A DNA stretch of 64,000 bases from CAVZMI01 sp050011775 (lineage in GTDB: Bacteria > Bacteroidota > Ignavibacteria > UBA10030 > CAVZMI01): assembly GCA_050011775.1 (NCBI GenBank), contig JBEKIL010000009.1, positions 1 through 64,000 of the forward strand. The letters are read 5' to 3'. The notes beneath the pieces are model-generated. The model did no database searches and was not told where the DNA came from. It saw nothing but the letters and a program-made list of their open reading frames with translations. Numbering within the stretch: the first letter of the stretch is position 1; every line of letters starts with the position of its first letter. Positions 18,391 through 27,785 of the stretch are shown piece after piece. Position numbers and translations under genes: made by a program.

Positions 18391-19383
18391 TTATTTCTTG
18401 AGTATTCGGGATGCATCTTTTGCAAAGTACGTCAGTATCAGATCTGCCCCGGCCCGTTTGATTGAGGTCAGCACTTCCATCATTACACGTTCTTCATCAA
18501 TCCAGCCGAGCTTAGCTGCAGCTTTGATCATTGAATATTCGCCGCTGACATTGTAGGCGGCTGTGGGCATCCGAAATTCATCTTTGACACGGCGGATGAT
18601 GTCGAGATAAGAAAGCGCTGGTTTCACCATCACGATGTCGGCTCCTTCCCGAATGTCGAGTGCAACTTCACGGATTGCCTCATCGCTGTTGGCCGGATCC
18701 ATCTGGTGCGACCGCCTATCGCCGAATTTCGGAGTGCTCTCGGCGGCTTCGCGAAACGGTCCGTAAAAACCCGAAGCGTATTTTGCCGAATACGCCATAA
18801 TTGGTAGATTGAGGAATCCATTCTCGTCGAGGATTTTCCTGATCGCGCCCACCCGTCCGTCCATCATATCCGATGGGGCAACCATATCGGCGCCGGCCTG
18901 GGCGTGACTGAGCGATTGCTTTGCAAGAAGAGTAAGGGTTTCATCATTGACAATTTCGTTACTGCGGACAATACCACAGTGTCCATGCGAAGTGTATTCG
19001 CAGAGGCAGACATCGGTTATGATATATATATCAGGAACATCGTGTTTAATTGCCCGGATGGCTTGTTGGATGATGCCGCGGTCATCATAGGCTTCCGATC
19101 CCACCTCATCTTTTCTTCCCGGGATACCAAAGAGGATAACGGCAGGGATTCCGAGAGAGTGAACCTCGGTGCATTCGTGTACGATTGTGTCGATCGACAT
19201 CTGATAGACACCGGGCATTGAGCCGACTTCTCTTTTTACCCTTGTTCCCGGGCAGACGAATAGGGGATAGATAAAATCGGAAGGAGAGATTTCGGTCTCG
19301 CGTATCATCGTACGGATTACCGGGGACATGCGCAAGCGGCGTAGTCGCGTTGTTGGATATCCGGTGTGAAGTCCAGTTTTCAT
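18391..19383 (-). CDS. hemB: Porphobilinogen synthase (ALA dehydratase)
   Basis: The enzyme condenses two 5-aminolevulinate molecules to porphobilinogen. The zinc-site cysteines are visible in DVCLCEYTSHGHCG, so it is the zinc-dependent type. The Schiff-base lysines lie in PIMAYSAKYASGFYGPF and MVKPALSYLDI, with AAYNVSGEYSM after. I choose ATG at 19383 (MKTGLHTGYP, 330 residues) because AGAGG lies 10 bp upstream and the length then fits the family; a longer frame begins at 19422. It follows gltA by about 106 bp. Confidence 0.96.
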   Translation of the reverse strand: MKTGLHTGYPTTRLRRLRMSPVIRTMIRETEISPSDFIYPLFVCPGTRVKREVGSMPGVYQMSIDTIVHECTEVHSLGIPAVILFGIPGRKDEVGSEAYDDRGIIQQAIRAIKHDVPDIYIITDVCLCEYTSHGHCGIVRSNEIVNDETLTLLAKQSLSHAQAGADMVAPSDMMDGRVGAIRKILDENGFLNLPIMAYSAKYASGFYGPFREAAESTPKFGDRRSHQMDPANSDEAIREVALDIREGADIVMVKPALSYLDIIRRVKDEFRMPTAAYNVSGEYSMIKAAAKLGWIDEERVMMEVLTSIKRAGADLILTYFAKDASRILKK

Positions 19384-19489
19384 CGGAATCATTCCTCTTG
19401 AAAGACCAATATCATGAACCACCGCTGAATATCAAAGCGTTTCAGCTTACAGTATAATTTATAGTGATGCCATCAGTGCGTGGATATTT

Positions 19490-20779
19490 CTACCCCCGTT
19501 TTTGTATAGGGACATACTCGCGTTTATCCATTCCGAGATAGAGCTGACGCGGACGTGCAATTTTTTGCTCAGGATCATGCAGCATTTCAAGCCACTGGGC
19601 GATCCATCCCGATGTGCGGCTGATTGCAAACAGCACTGTGAACATCGACGCCGGCAATCCCATCGACTGATAAAATAGGCCTGAGTAGAAGTCAATATTG
19701 GGGTAGAGTTTTCGTTTGATAAAGTAGTCATCTTCGAGGCCGATCCGTTCCAGCTCGAGTGCAATGTCGAGCAATGGATTTTTCCCTGTTACTTCAAAAA
19801 CTTCATAAGCCAGTTTCTTAATTATTTTCGCGCGCGGATCGTAATTCTTATATACCCGATGGCCGAAGCCCATCAGTTTTCCTTTTCCCTCTTTCACTTC
19901 TTTAATAAAGGCGGGTACTTTTTCTTTCGAGCCGATTCCGGTGAGCATTTTGATCACTTCTTCGTTGGCGCCACCGTGGACAGGCCCGGAGAGGGCTGCG
20001 GTTGCTGAAGCGATCGCAGAATATGGATCGACACGCGAGCTTCCGATATTGCGCATTGCATTCGTGCTGCAATTCTGTTCGTGGTCAGCATGCAAAATGA
20101 AGAGGGTATCGAGTGCTTTTACAAGAACCGGATTCGGTTTATATTTAAGTTCCGTCATCTTAAAAAGCATGTTCAGGAAATTCTCGATATAATTGAGATC
20201 ATCATCAGGATATGAATAATGGAATCCGCGCAAGTGCCGATAAGCGAACGCGGAGACAGTCGGAACCTTTCCAATGAGGCGATATGTTGAGAGTCTGAGA
20301 ACTTCGGGATCAGTAATATTTTTCGCATCGGGGTAAAACGTCGAAAGAGCTGCAAGCGTGCTGATAAGCATTCCCATCGGATGAGCATTGTAGTGGAAAC
20401 CGTCGAGGAATTTCTTCACATTCTCGTTCATGAGCGTATGAAGTTTGATGTCCTTCTCCCATTCATCCAGCTGTGACGCTGTTGGAAGCTCGCCGTAGAT
20501 GAGAAGGTATGCAGTTTCAAGATATGTGCTTTTCTCTGCAAGTTGCTCAATTGGGTAACCGCGATAACGAAGTATCCCTTTTTCCCCATCGATGAATGTG
20601 ATGCTGCTCTTGCAGGCAGCCGTATTCATGAACGCAGGGTCGTATACCAACAGTCCAAAATCGTCTTCAGAGATCTTGATCTGGCGGAAATCGATCGCAC
20701 GGATGGATCCATCGTGGACCGGAATCTCATATTGCTTCCCGTTTCGATTGTCAATAATCTTTAGTGTATCTGCGCTCAT
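19490..20779 (-). CDS. gltA: Citrate synthase
   Basis: This 429-residue type I citrate synthase condenses acetyl-CoA and oxaloacetate at the entry of the TCA cycle. Catalytic regions are visible: HADHEQNCSTNAMRNIGSS with the active His, LSGPVHGGANEEVIKML, and GFGHRVYKNYDPRAKI with the second His and Arg. The C-terminal catalytic Asp region reads NIDFYSGLFYQSMGLP. The start is ATG 20779, with AAAGGAAA 8 bp upstream; the frame extends 18 bp further only through a TTG lying in that ribosome site. It sits in the haem block between fumarase and hemB. Confidence 0.97.
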   Translation of the reverse strand: MSADTLKIIDNRNGKQYEIPVHDGSIRAIDFRQIKISEDDFGLLVYDPAFMNTAACKSSITFIDGEKGILRYRGYPIEQLAEKSTYLETAYLLIYGELPTASQLDEWEKDIKLHTLMNENVKKFLDGFHYNAHPMGMLISTLAALSTFYPDAKNITDPEVLRLSTYRLIGKVPTVSAFAYRHLRGFHYSYPDDDLNYIENFLNMLFKMTELKYKPNPVLVKALDTLFILHADHEQNCSTNAMRNIGSSRVDPYSAIASATAALSGPVHGGANEEVIKMLTGIGSKEKVPAFIKEVKEGKGKLMGFGHRVYKNYDPRAKIIKKLAYEVFEVTGKNPLLDIALELERIGLEDDYFIKRKLYPNIDFYSGLFYQSMGLPASMFTVLFAISRTSGWIAQWLEMLHDPEQKIARPRQLYLGMDKREYVPIQKRG

Positions 20780-20861
20780 GAAAATTTTCCTTTCCAAAAT
20801 TATTCAGACTGGAATTTATTGTTCAAAAAAGGAATAGAATACGAGTCGGTCGTCTCTCCTC

Positions 20862-22388
20862 TTAGAATGCAGATTGTGCATACTTGCTCAATTCTATTGC
20901 AGAAGCCTGTTCGATGTCCGCATGAAGACTGTTTCCATGGGCGTCCATTGTGACAATGGCGGCAAAATCCTTCACCGTCATATGCCACATGGCCTCGGGG
21001 ATTCCGAATTCAAGGAAATCAACTCCTTCGACACTGGGAATGCACTTGGCATAATACTGTGCTGCTCCCCCAATCGCATTCAGATAGACAGCCCCGTACT
21101 CTTTCATAGCCGCCAGGGTTTTCGCTCCCATTCCGCCTTTCCCGATCACTGCCCGAATGCCGAACTTACGAATCACCTCGGCTTGATATGGTTCTTCACG
21201 GCTGCTGGTCGTCGGTCCCGCCGCCTTTATCGTCCATTTTCCCGCTGCATCTTTGAGTGCGACCGGTCCGCAATGGTACAATGCGGCTCCGTGCAAATCA
21301 ACCGGAGAATCGTGCTCTACGAGATACGAATGAAGTGCATCACGGCCAGTGTGGACAGCGCCGTTAAGAAGAATGATGTCGCCGACTTTGAGTGAGTGTA
21401 CAACCTCTTCTGTTAACGGCGTGGTGATCACGATTTCCCGTCCTGTCAGAGGAATCCCTTTTTGTTGTGCCATTGTTTTAATCGGGGCTTCCTCGCGATA
21501 GAGCCAGCGTTTGATTGTACCGGTTTGAACATCGAGTATGACTCCGAGTCTCCGGAACGCCCAGCAATCATATACAACAGAGACGAAGAAACTTGCTGGA
21601 AGCCGATAAATTGACGCTACCTTACAGCCTATGATCGTCACTGAACCGCCAAATCCCATTGTTCCAATTCCGAGCTTGTTGGCCTCAGTCATCACGTAAT
21701 CTTCCAGCCTGGCCAGTTCAGGATCGGGATTAACGTCGTCGAGCGTACGAAAGAGCTGCTGTTTTGCTGTTTCGTAACCGGTGACGCGGTCGCCTCCGAT
21801 ACTTGCGCCGATGACGCCGATACTGCATCCATGTCCCTGAGCCTGCCATACAGCATGCATAAGGCATTTCCGTATGCCGTCAAGATTGCGGCCGGCCTTC
21901 CCAAGGTTCGGAAGTTCCGTCGGTAGTGAGTACTGGATGCTTTTATTTTCGCAGCCTCCACCTTTCAAAAGAAGTTTTACTTCAATCTCGTTTTTATTTT
22001 CCCACTGGTCGAAATGAAATGTGGGTGTTCCGGGACCAAGATTATCTCCGCTGTTTTTACCCGTGAGCGAATCGACAGCGTTTTGACGGAGTTTTCCCTG
22101 TCCCGTAGCCTCGACGACCGCCTCTCGTGTTAGGTTCTTCATCTGGATGAAATTGGCACCACCGGGTGCCTGTATATAAAAAGTGGGCCAACCGGTATCC
22201 TGACAAATAGGACTCATATTTTCACAGGCCATATCAATATTTACGGCAATGGTTCCAAGCGCCATGGAAGAACGTGTATTGGGGATTTCCGAATCAATTG
22301 CCCTGGCGATGGCATGGCGGACATCAGCCGGTAAGTTCGTCGAAGTCTCGGTTATCAATTGCAGCATGCTGTCTTTGAAATGTTCCAT
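20862..22388 (-). CDS. Class I fumarate hydratase (iron-sulfur)
   Basis: The 508-residue protein has the single-chain fumA/fumB architecture. The N-terminal alpha part contains CQDTGWPTFYI and NKSIQYSLPTELPNLGK, and the C-terminal beta part contains LLNGAVHTGRDALHSYL and GPTTSSREEPYQAEVIRKFG. Class I fumarases use an oxygen-sensitive [4Fe-4S] cluster to interconvert fumarate and malate. Candidate ligands include Cys62 in the CQDTGWP motif and later cysteines. It is co-directional with gltA (82 bp) and follows hemY by 100 bp. Some family members prefer tartrate or other substrates, but the gltA neighbour supports fumarate. Confidence 0.9.
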   Translation of the reverse strand: MEHFKDSMLQLITETSTNLPADVRHAIARAIDSEIPNTRSSMALGTIAVNIDMACENMSPICQDTGWPTFYIQAPGGANFIQMKNLTREAVVEATGQGKLRQNAVDSLTGKNSGDNLGPGTPTFHFDQWENKNEIEVKLLLKGGGCENKSIQYSLPTELPNLGKAGRNLDGIRKCLMHAVWQAQGHGCSIGVIGASIGGDRVTGYETAKQQLFRTLDDVNPDPELARLEDYVMTEANKLGIGTMGFGGSVTIIGCKVASIYRLPASFFVSVVYDCWAFRRLGVILDVQTGTIKRWLYREEAPIKTMAQQKGIPLTGREIVITTPLTEEVVHSLKVGDIILLNGAVHTGRDALHSYLVEHDSPVDLHGAALYHCGPVALKDAAGKWTIKAAGPTTSSREEPYQAEVIRKFGIRAVIGKGGMGAKTLAAMKEYGAVYLNAIGGAAQYYAKCIPSVEGVDFLEFGIPEAMWHMTVKDFAAIVTMDAHGNSLHADIEQASAIELSKYAQSAF

Positions 22389-22488
22389 TCGAACTTCCTA
22401 TTTACCGAATCAATAACTAAATCATAAATATATGTAAAAAATCTCTACCGAACAATAACTTTCTGCGCGGCTATTCCTGAGTTCAGGC

Positions 22489-23886
22489 TCAGGTCGATGC
22501 CATGATGGATAGCGCAACACGTGCCGAAGTGCTGTCTGCGTTGATGATGCAGTCGCTTACTGAAATTCCACCCCGGTAATTACTGCAAATGAATAAACCA
22601 GGAACGTTTCTTTCTAGAACGTCAATTGCGTCGAGAACGTTCTGATAGCCCAGATTGTACTGAGGAATTGCATGTTTCCATTGATGGACCCGTATAAATG
22701 CCGGTGCCGCTTCTACGTCCATGATGGAGTGTAATTCGTCCCGGACAATCCCGAGAAGTGCAGCATCATCAACGTCGAGGATCTCGGGCTGTCGTGAACC
22801 GCCTACAAAAGTTGTGAGAGCCTCAAAACCTTCAGGTGTCCGGCCGGGAAAAATCGCCGAAGTCCAGATTGTGCCGAGGATCTTCCGCTCTTCTTTTGTC
22901 GGGACAAGAAATCCAAACCCATCAAGGATTCGTGGAATATGTTCTTTTCGATATCCCAGAAAAATCTCGGCGACCGGCGGATAGTAAATAGTATACAGGA
23001 GCTGCGCTGTTTCAGGAGAGATTTCTCTCAGCAATTCTGCAGCGGCAGAAGATGGCACCGAAAGAATGACTGCCGAGCATTGAATATTCCCGATTCCTCC
23101 ATCATAGGTTTGATACTCGATATGGAACCGGGGCACGGTATCGACTGATGCAGCCGTGACTTTCTGGACATGACTCAGGGGCATGAAGCGGCTTCCGAGT
23201 CTTTGTGCGATTGTGCACGGCAAAGTTTCCATGCCTCTTTTGAATGAAAACATGCGTGCCCTGTCTTTTGATATTTCGGCTCTCAACCTTCGTTCCTTAT
23301 GGCCTCGGATCATTCCTTTGATTAATCCACCGTAATTTTCTTCGAGAGCATAGAGTTTTGGTAACGCGATACGGACACTCAATTGTTCGGGATTGCCCGC
23401 GAAGACACCTGCGATAAATGGATTAATTGCATATTCCAGGAATTCCCGGCCTAGACGGCGTTCGACGAATTCCGCTATAGTTTCTTCATCCGTCGCTCTG
23501 CCGATGAACGGTTCTTTGAAGAGTCGCAGCTTTCCCTGAAGTGAGAATAAATCAGTCTTTAAAAACGCCATCGGCGACATCGGAAGAGAGCGAAGTGTGC
23601 CGTTGCGAAGAATGTAACGGTTGTCCGCTTCAGGATTTGCATACAGAATTTCGGACTCGATGCCGAGTTCGCTGAAAAGCTTTGCAAAAAGCGGAGTTGT
23701 CTCTAGCGCACTGTTCGGTCCTGTTTCCACCATCCATCCATTTTCAGCGACCGTTTGCATGGTGCCGCCCGGAGTAGAATTCTTTTCAAGCACAACCACA
23801 TCGATTCCCTGCTTGTGAAGCCACCAGGCTGTCGCAAGCCCTGAAATTCCTCCGCCGATAACCACAACATCATGAAAAGTACTCAT
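22489..23886 (-). CDS. hemY: Protoporphyrinogen oxidase, HemY type
   Basis: The 465-residue FAD protein is in the oxygen-dependent protoporphyrinogen/coproporphyrinogen oxidase family. The N-terminal dinucleotide fold GGGISGLATAWWLHKQG continues into EKNSTPGGTMQTV. Internal family segments include ETGPNSALE and EYAINPFIAGVFAGNPEQLS. A C-terminal FAD motif ends ICSNYRGGISVSDCI. The gene is 6 bp downstream of hemH, so it is probably translationally linked. Gram-positive-type enzymes of this family act on coproporphyrinogen, but hemN and hemH neighbours favour the protoporphyrin route. Confidence 0.93.
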   Translation of the reverse strand: MSTFHDVVVIGGGISGLATAWWLHKQGIDVVVLEKNSTPGGTMQTVAENGWMVETGPNSALETTPLFAKLFSELGIESEILYANPEADNRYILRNGTLRSLPMSPMAFLKTDLFSLQGKLRLFKEPFIGRATDEETIAEFVERRLGREFLEYAINPFIAGVFAGNPEQLSVRIALPKLYALEENYGGLIKGMIRGHKERRLRAEISKDRARMFSFKRGMETLPCTIAQRLGSRFMPLSHVQKVTAASVDTVPRFHIEYQTYDGGIGNIQCSAVILSVPSSAAAELLREISPETAQLLYTIYYPPVAEIFLGYRKEHIPRILDGFGFLVPTKEERKILGTIWTSAIFPGRTPEGFEALTTFVGGSRQPEILDVDDAALLGIVRDELHSIMDVEAAPAFIRVHQWKHAIPQYNLGYQNVLDAIDVLERNVPGLFICSNYRGGISVSDCIINADSTSARVALSIMAST

Positions 23887-23892
23887 CTACTA

Positions 23893-24897
23893 TTATTGGG
23901 ATAGTATTGATGGTTGTTCTATATGAGATCTGACAAGTTCCGCAAGTGCTTCGATGAAAGCTGGAGAAGTGTTAAGTCCTTCGGTGACTTCAAATTGTTC
24001 AATTCCATTTTTCCTTCCGATCTCTCGCACTTCAATATTCAGCTCGTAGAGCGTTTCAATATGATCCGATACGAAGGCGACGGGAATTACGAGAAGATTT
24101 TTCGCACCTTTATTTCCTAGCCGCTGGACCACGTCGGCGGTAAAAGGAGAAATCCATTCCTGCGGGCCGACACGGCTCTGAAAACCCAGGTCATATTTCA
24201 AATCGTATTTTCCCATTGTCATTACAGCGGTAACTGTTTTTTCTATCTGGTCTTTATACGGATCGCCCTGTTTCACAAGTTTGAGCGGCGTTCCATGTGC
24301 ACTAAATATCAAGTGAACCCTCGATCGTGATTTCTCTGGAAACCGGAGGAGTGCCTCGTTGATTCTTTCGACTATACTCCGGATATATACCGGGTGTTGA
24401 AAATAATCTTGAATTATTTCTGTTTCGAAAAAAGTTCCTGATGCATGGACGATTCTATTCCATTCATTGACGCCTGATCCAGTTGTCGATGCAGAATATT
24501 GAGGATAGAGAGGAAGAAGCAGTACTCGCCGGATATTCTCACGGTTGAGGGCGTCAACGACTTCACTTGTTGACGGTTTCCAGTAACGCATTGCGATGTA
24601 CACTCGCGCAGGAAAAGTCTTATTGAGAATATTCTCGAGAGCCGCGGCCTGCCGTATCGTTATTTCATTGATCGGCGACCGGCCGCCGATTTTCTGGTAA
24701 TGTCCGGCAATGAGGGGAGCACGTTTTTTTGAAATTAAACGTGCAAGCGGTTTTCGGAGAAGGGAACCGAGGGGAAAATTGATGATATCCGGATCGCTGA
24801 AGAGATTGAACAGGAAAGGTTCAACTGCCTGGAGTGAATCCGGCCCGCCAAGTTGAAGCAAGACGATTCCGATTCGTGTTGTGGGTTCTATTTTCAC
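23893..24897 (-). CDS. hemH: Ferrochelatase
   Basis: The 334-residue enzyme inserts ferrous iron into protoporphyrin IX. Family marks are LLQLGGPDSLQAVEPFL and LFSDPDIINFP at the N-terminus, PLYPQYSASTTGS, the metal-site His in FSAHGTPLKLVKQGDPY, and GFQSRVGPQEWISPFT toward the C-terminus. The start lies 2 bp after the hemN stop and the stop lies 6 bp before hemY, a tight operon arrangement. Length is normal. Confidence 0.96.
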   Translation of the reverse strand: MKIEPTTRIGIVLLQLGGPDSLQAVEPFLFNLFSDPDIINFPLGSLLRKPLARLISKKRAPLIAGHYQKIGGRSPINEITIRQAAALENILNKTFPARVYIAMRYWKPSTSEVVDALNRENIRRVLLLPLYPQYSASTTGSGVNEWNRIVHASGTFFETEIIQDYFQHPVYIRSIVERINEALLRFPEKSRSRVHLIFSAHGTPLKLVKQGDPYKDQIEKTVTAVMTMGKYDLKYDLGFQSRVGPQEWISPFTADVVQRLGNKGAKNLLVIPVAFVSDHIETLYELNIEVREIGRKNGIEQFEVTEGLNTSPAFIEALAELVRSHIEQPSILSQ

Positions 24898-24899
24898 AA

Positions 24900-26291
24900 T
24901 TACACTGTTCGTGAAAAGAGTGGATGTTCTTTCGTCATTTTTTCAAGGTATGCATCAAAACACATTGCGATGTTTCGAATAATAAACCGGCCCATATCAC
25001 GGACGGTAATCGTATCGGGTGTATTCGTGATACATCCCTCGACGAGAAAATCGGTAAGTTGATCGATTCCGTCTGCGAAATATGAATCGAACTTGATGTC
25101 GAACCGGCGCTCAACATCCCTTTTATCGAGTTCAAAGTCACACATCAATCGGTTAATAACATATTTCCGAATATGATCATCTGAAGACATGCGGTAACCG
25201 ACATTTGTTGCAAGCATTCCACTGGCGATCCTGCGATAATATTCAGGGAGCGTCTTGACATTTTGTGCATAGATGTCGGTAAATTGGGAAATCGACGACA
25301 TGCCGAAGGCATATACATCTGTCCCCGCTTTGGTCGAATATCCCTGAAAATTTCTGTAGAGAGTCTTATTCTTCTGTGCAGCAGCGAGCTCATCGCTCGG
25401 TTTTGCGAAATGATCCATTCCTATATACCTGTATCCCGCATCGGTGAGTTTCTCGATGGTCATTTTGAGTATCTGTAGTTTTGTCTCCGGTGCCGGGAGA
25501 TCCTCCGGATGTATCAATTTCATGTGCGGCTTCAGCCATGGGACATAAGCATAGTTAAACACAGCAATCCGGTCGGGTGAAATATCGATGATTTTATTGA
25601 TGGTTTTCTCGAACGACCGGAGTGACTGGAAGGGGAGTCCGTAGATCAGATCAAGATTGATACTCGAGAATCCGAGTTTCCGGCACCATTCGATTGTTGT
25701 CCGTGTCATTTTTTCGGGTTGAATTCGATTGACCGCCTGCTGGACTTTTTCATTAAAATCCTGCACGCCCATGCTTACACGGTTAAATCCGCCATCACGC
25801 AATGACTTCATGTGCTCGAAGGTGAGTCCCCGCGGATCAATTTCAACACATGCTTCAATATCATCCGTAAAAATAAAATTTTTCCGAATGAACGAATTCA
25901 TATCGATGATGTCATCGGGATCGAGGTAGGACGGGGTTCCGCCTCCCCAATGGAGTTGAGTAACACGACGTCTGGACGATATCAGAGGCCGAACCAGCGA
26001 TATTTCTTTTTTCACCTTCTCGTTGTATTCTTTAATACGCTCACGGCTGTGCGTTACCAGCATTGTGCAGCCGCAAAAATAACATAGTGTATCACAGAAG
26101 GGAAAGTGTATATAGAGCGATATATCGGAATTTATTCCATCGGCGTTTGTGCGGACAATTTCCTCTTGAAATTTGTCGGGACCAAAATCGTTGCTGAAAA
26201 CCGGTGCTGTAGGATAACTTGTATAGCGCGGACCCGGTCGATCGTATTTCCGGAGTACTCCGATATCAATTGATTGAAATTGCCGCCCCAT
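24900..26291 (-). CDS. hemN: Oxygen-independent coproporphyrinogen III dehydrogenase
   Basis: The 463-residue radical-SAM enzyme converts coproporphyrinogen III to protoporphyrinogen IX without oxygen. The cluster motif CDTLCYFCGC includes the extra fourth Cys typical of true HemN rather than HemW. The N-terminus has YDRPGPRYTSYPTAP, a HemN hallmark, and the SAM-binding region reads LHWGGGTPSYL. Further marks are GVQDFNEKVQQAVNR and IGMDHFAKP. The operon thus pairs an anaerobic decarboxylation step with an oxygen-dependent-type HemY. Confidence 0.96.
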   Translation of the reverse strand: MGRQFQSIDIGVLRKYDRPGPRYTSYPTAPVFSNDFGPDKFQEEIVRTNADGINSDISLYIHFPFCDTLCYFCGCTMLVTHSRERIKEYNEKVKKEISLVRPLISSRRRVTQLHWGGGTPSYLDPDDIIDMNSFIRKNFIFTDDIEACVEIDPRGLTFEHMKSLRDGGFNRVSMGVQDFNEKVQQAVNRIQPEKMTRTTIEWCRKLGFSSINLDLIYGLPFQSLRSFEKTINKIIDISPDRIAVFNYAYVPWLKPHMKLIHPEDLPAPETKLQILKMTIEKLTDAGYRYIGMDHFAKPSDELAAAQKNKTLYRNFQGYSTKAGTDVYAFGMSSISQFTDIYAQNVKTLPEYYRRIASGMLATNVGYRMSSDDHIRKYVINRLMCDFELDKRDVERRFDIKFDSYFADGIDQLTDFLVEGCITNTPDTITVRDMGRFIIRNIAMCFDAYLEKMTKEHPLFSRTV

Positions 26292-26308
26292 TGGTTTTTG
26301 TCTTCCCC

Positions 26309-26707
26309 TTATTCGTTCAGTATTTTTTGAACGACCTGTATTAACTCTTCGATTTTATATGGTTTCTGAACAACACCCTGAACTCCCAGTGCAATGATTT
26401 CCTGGGCGGTCTCATCCTTGCTGTGTCCGGTCGAAAGTATAATGTTCACATCGCTATTGATTTTTCTGAGCTTAAGAAATGTCTCTCGTCCGCTCATACG
26501 GGGCATCGTCAAATCGAGAATAATGCAATCTATTTTTTCCTTACTATCCTTGAAAATAGAAATTCCTTCAATTCCATCATGTGCGCACAAGATTTTATAT
26601 CCCTCCATCTCAAGTATTTCGCGTGCGAGATCTCGGATCATCTCTTCATCATCGATAATCAGGATCGTATGCGATGACAATTGTGCTCTTGTGTTTGATT
26701 CTTGCAT
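26309..26707 (-). CDS. Receiver-only response regulator in the haem operon
   Basis: The 132-residue CheY-like receiver domain has the acidic pair in LIIDDEEM, the phospho-acceptor Asp in IILDLTMP (about residue 65), Ser/Thr in ILSTGHSK and Lys in VQKPYK. There is no DNA-binding or enzymatic output domain. It sits 17 bp from each neighbour, between hemE and hemN, so it must be co-transcribed with haem genes. Such single-domain regulators act through protein contacts. What it controls is unknown; it may be a passenger or may tie haem synthesis to a kinase signal. Confidence 0.9.
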   Translation of the reverse strand: MQESNTRAQLSSHTILIIDDEEMIRDLAREILEMEGYKILCAHDGIEGISIFKDSKEKIDCIILDLTMPRMSGRETFLKLRKINSDVNIILSTGHSKDETAQEIIALGVQGVVQKPYKIEELIQVVQKILNE

Positions 26708-26724
26708 TTAAATACTCCAAAGAT

Positions 26725-27771
26725 TTAATATGAATGATATGGAACGCTTTCTTCTTTCACGGCCAGAACGAATGCTTTTACGTGTTCGACCGGGGTATCG
26801 GGATGAATACCGTGCCCCAGGTTACAAATGTGCCCTTCACCTTTTCCGTATTTTGCCAGGATAATTTTTACTCCTTCACGGATCTTTTCAGGTGGCGCGT
26901 AGAGTAGTGCCGGATCCAGGTTTCCCTGGAGAGCGACTTTCCCCTCCACTATCGTCCGTGCATTCCCAATATCAATAGTCCAATCGAGTCCGACAACGTC
27001 GGTACCGATTTCCGCAATGTCTTTAAGTGAAAATCCCGCCCCTTTGCAGAACACGATTACCGGGACATCCGGTTTTTTAATGGATCGGACGATATGTTCA
27101 ATATAACGCAACGAAAATTCCTTGAAATCATCCGGGGTGAGAATTCCACCCCACGTATCGAAAATCTGGATTGCCTGAGCGCCAGCCTGAATTTGCGCTT
27201 CACAAAATTGAATCGCCGATTGCGCGATTTTATCGAGGAGTGCATGAAGTATCGAAGGCTGAGAATACATCATCGTTTTGATCGATAGGAAATCCTTCGT
27301 ACCTCTCCCTTCGATCATATAGTTAGCCAGTGTCCATGGTGATCCGACAAAACCGATCAGGGGTACCCGGCCGTTAAGCGCTTTCCGTGCAAGGCGAATG
27401 GTGTCCATGACGTACCCGAGTTTTTGGCAAGGATCAGGAACGATTAATTTTTGGATATCCGCTGCGGTCCTCAGAGGTTCCGAAAATCGGGGTCCACCTT
27501 TCCCTTCTTCAACGATAAGTTTCATTCCCATTGCCTGCGGGAGAACGAGAATATCGGAAAATATTATTGCTGCATCTACCCCAAGGGTATCGACAGGCTG
27601 AAGAGTGACTTCCGCTGCAAGCTCAGGTGTCGTGCACATCGTCAGGAAATTCACTTTTGAGCGAATCGCACGGTATTCCGGAAGATAGCGGCCGGCCTGA
27701 CGCATGATCCAGACCGGTGTGCGGTGGACATGAAGTCGCCTACATGCCTGAAGAAAAATATCGTTCTGCAT
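26725..27771 (-). CDS. hemE: Uroporphyrinogen decarboxylase
   Basis: The 348-residue enzyme removes four acetate carboxyls from uroporphyrinogen III to give coproporphyrinogen III. Diagnostic segments are TPVWIMRQAGRYLPEYR with the essential Arg residues, DAAIIFSDILVLPQAMG with the catalytic Asp, GFVGSPWTLANYMIEG, and CNLGHGIHPDTPVEHV at the C-terminus. It follows hemD by 14 bp. Length and motifs are complete. Confidence 0.97.
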   Translation of the reverse strand: MQNDIFLQACRRLHVHRTPVWIMRQAGRYLPEYRAIRSKVNFLTMCTTPELAAEVTLQPVDTLGVDAAIIFSDILVLPQAMGMKLIVEEGKGGPRFSEPLRTAADIQKLIVPDPCQKLGYVMDTIRLARKALNGRVPLIGFVGSPWTLANYMIEGRGTKDFLSIKTMMYSQPSILHALLDKIAQSAIQFCEAQIQAGAQAIQIFDTWGGILTPDDFKEFSLRYIEHIVRSIKKPDVPVIVFCKGAGFSLKDIAEIGTDVVGLDWTIDIGNARTIVEGKVALQGNLDPALLYAPPEKIREGVKIILAKYGKGEGHICNLGHGIHPDTPVEHVKAFVLAVKEESVPYHSY

Positions 27772-27785
27772 TTCGTCTTCTGATA

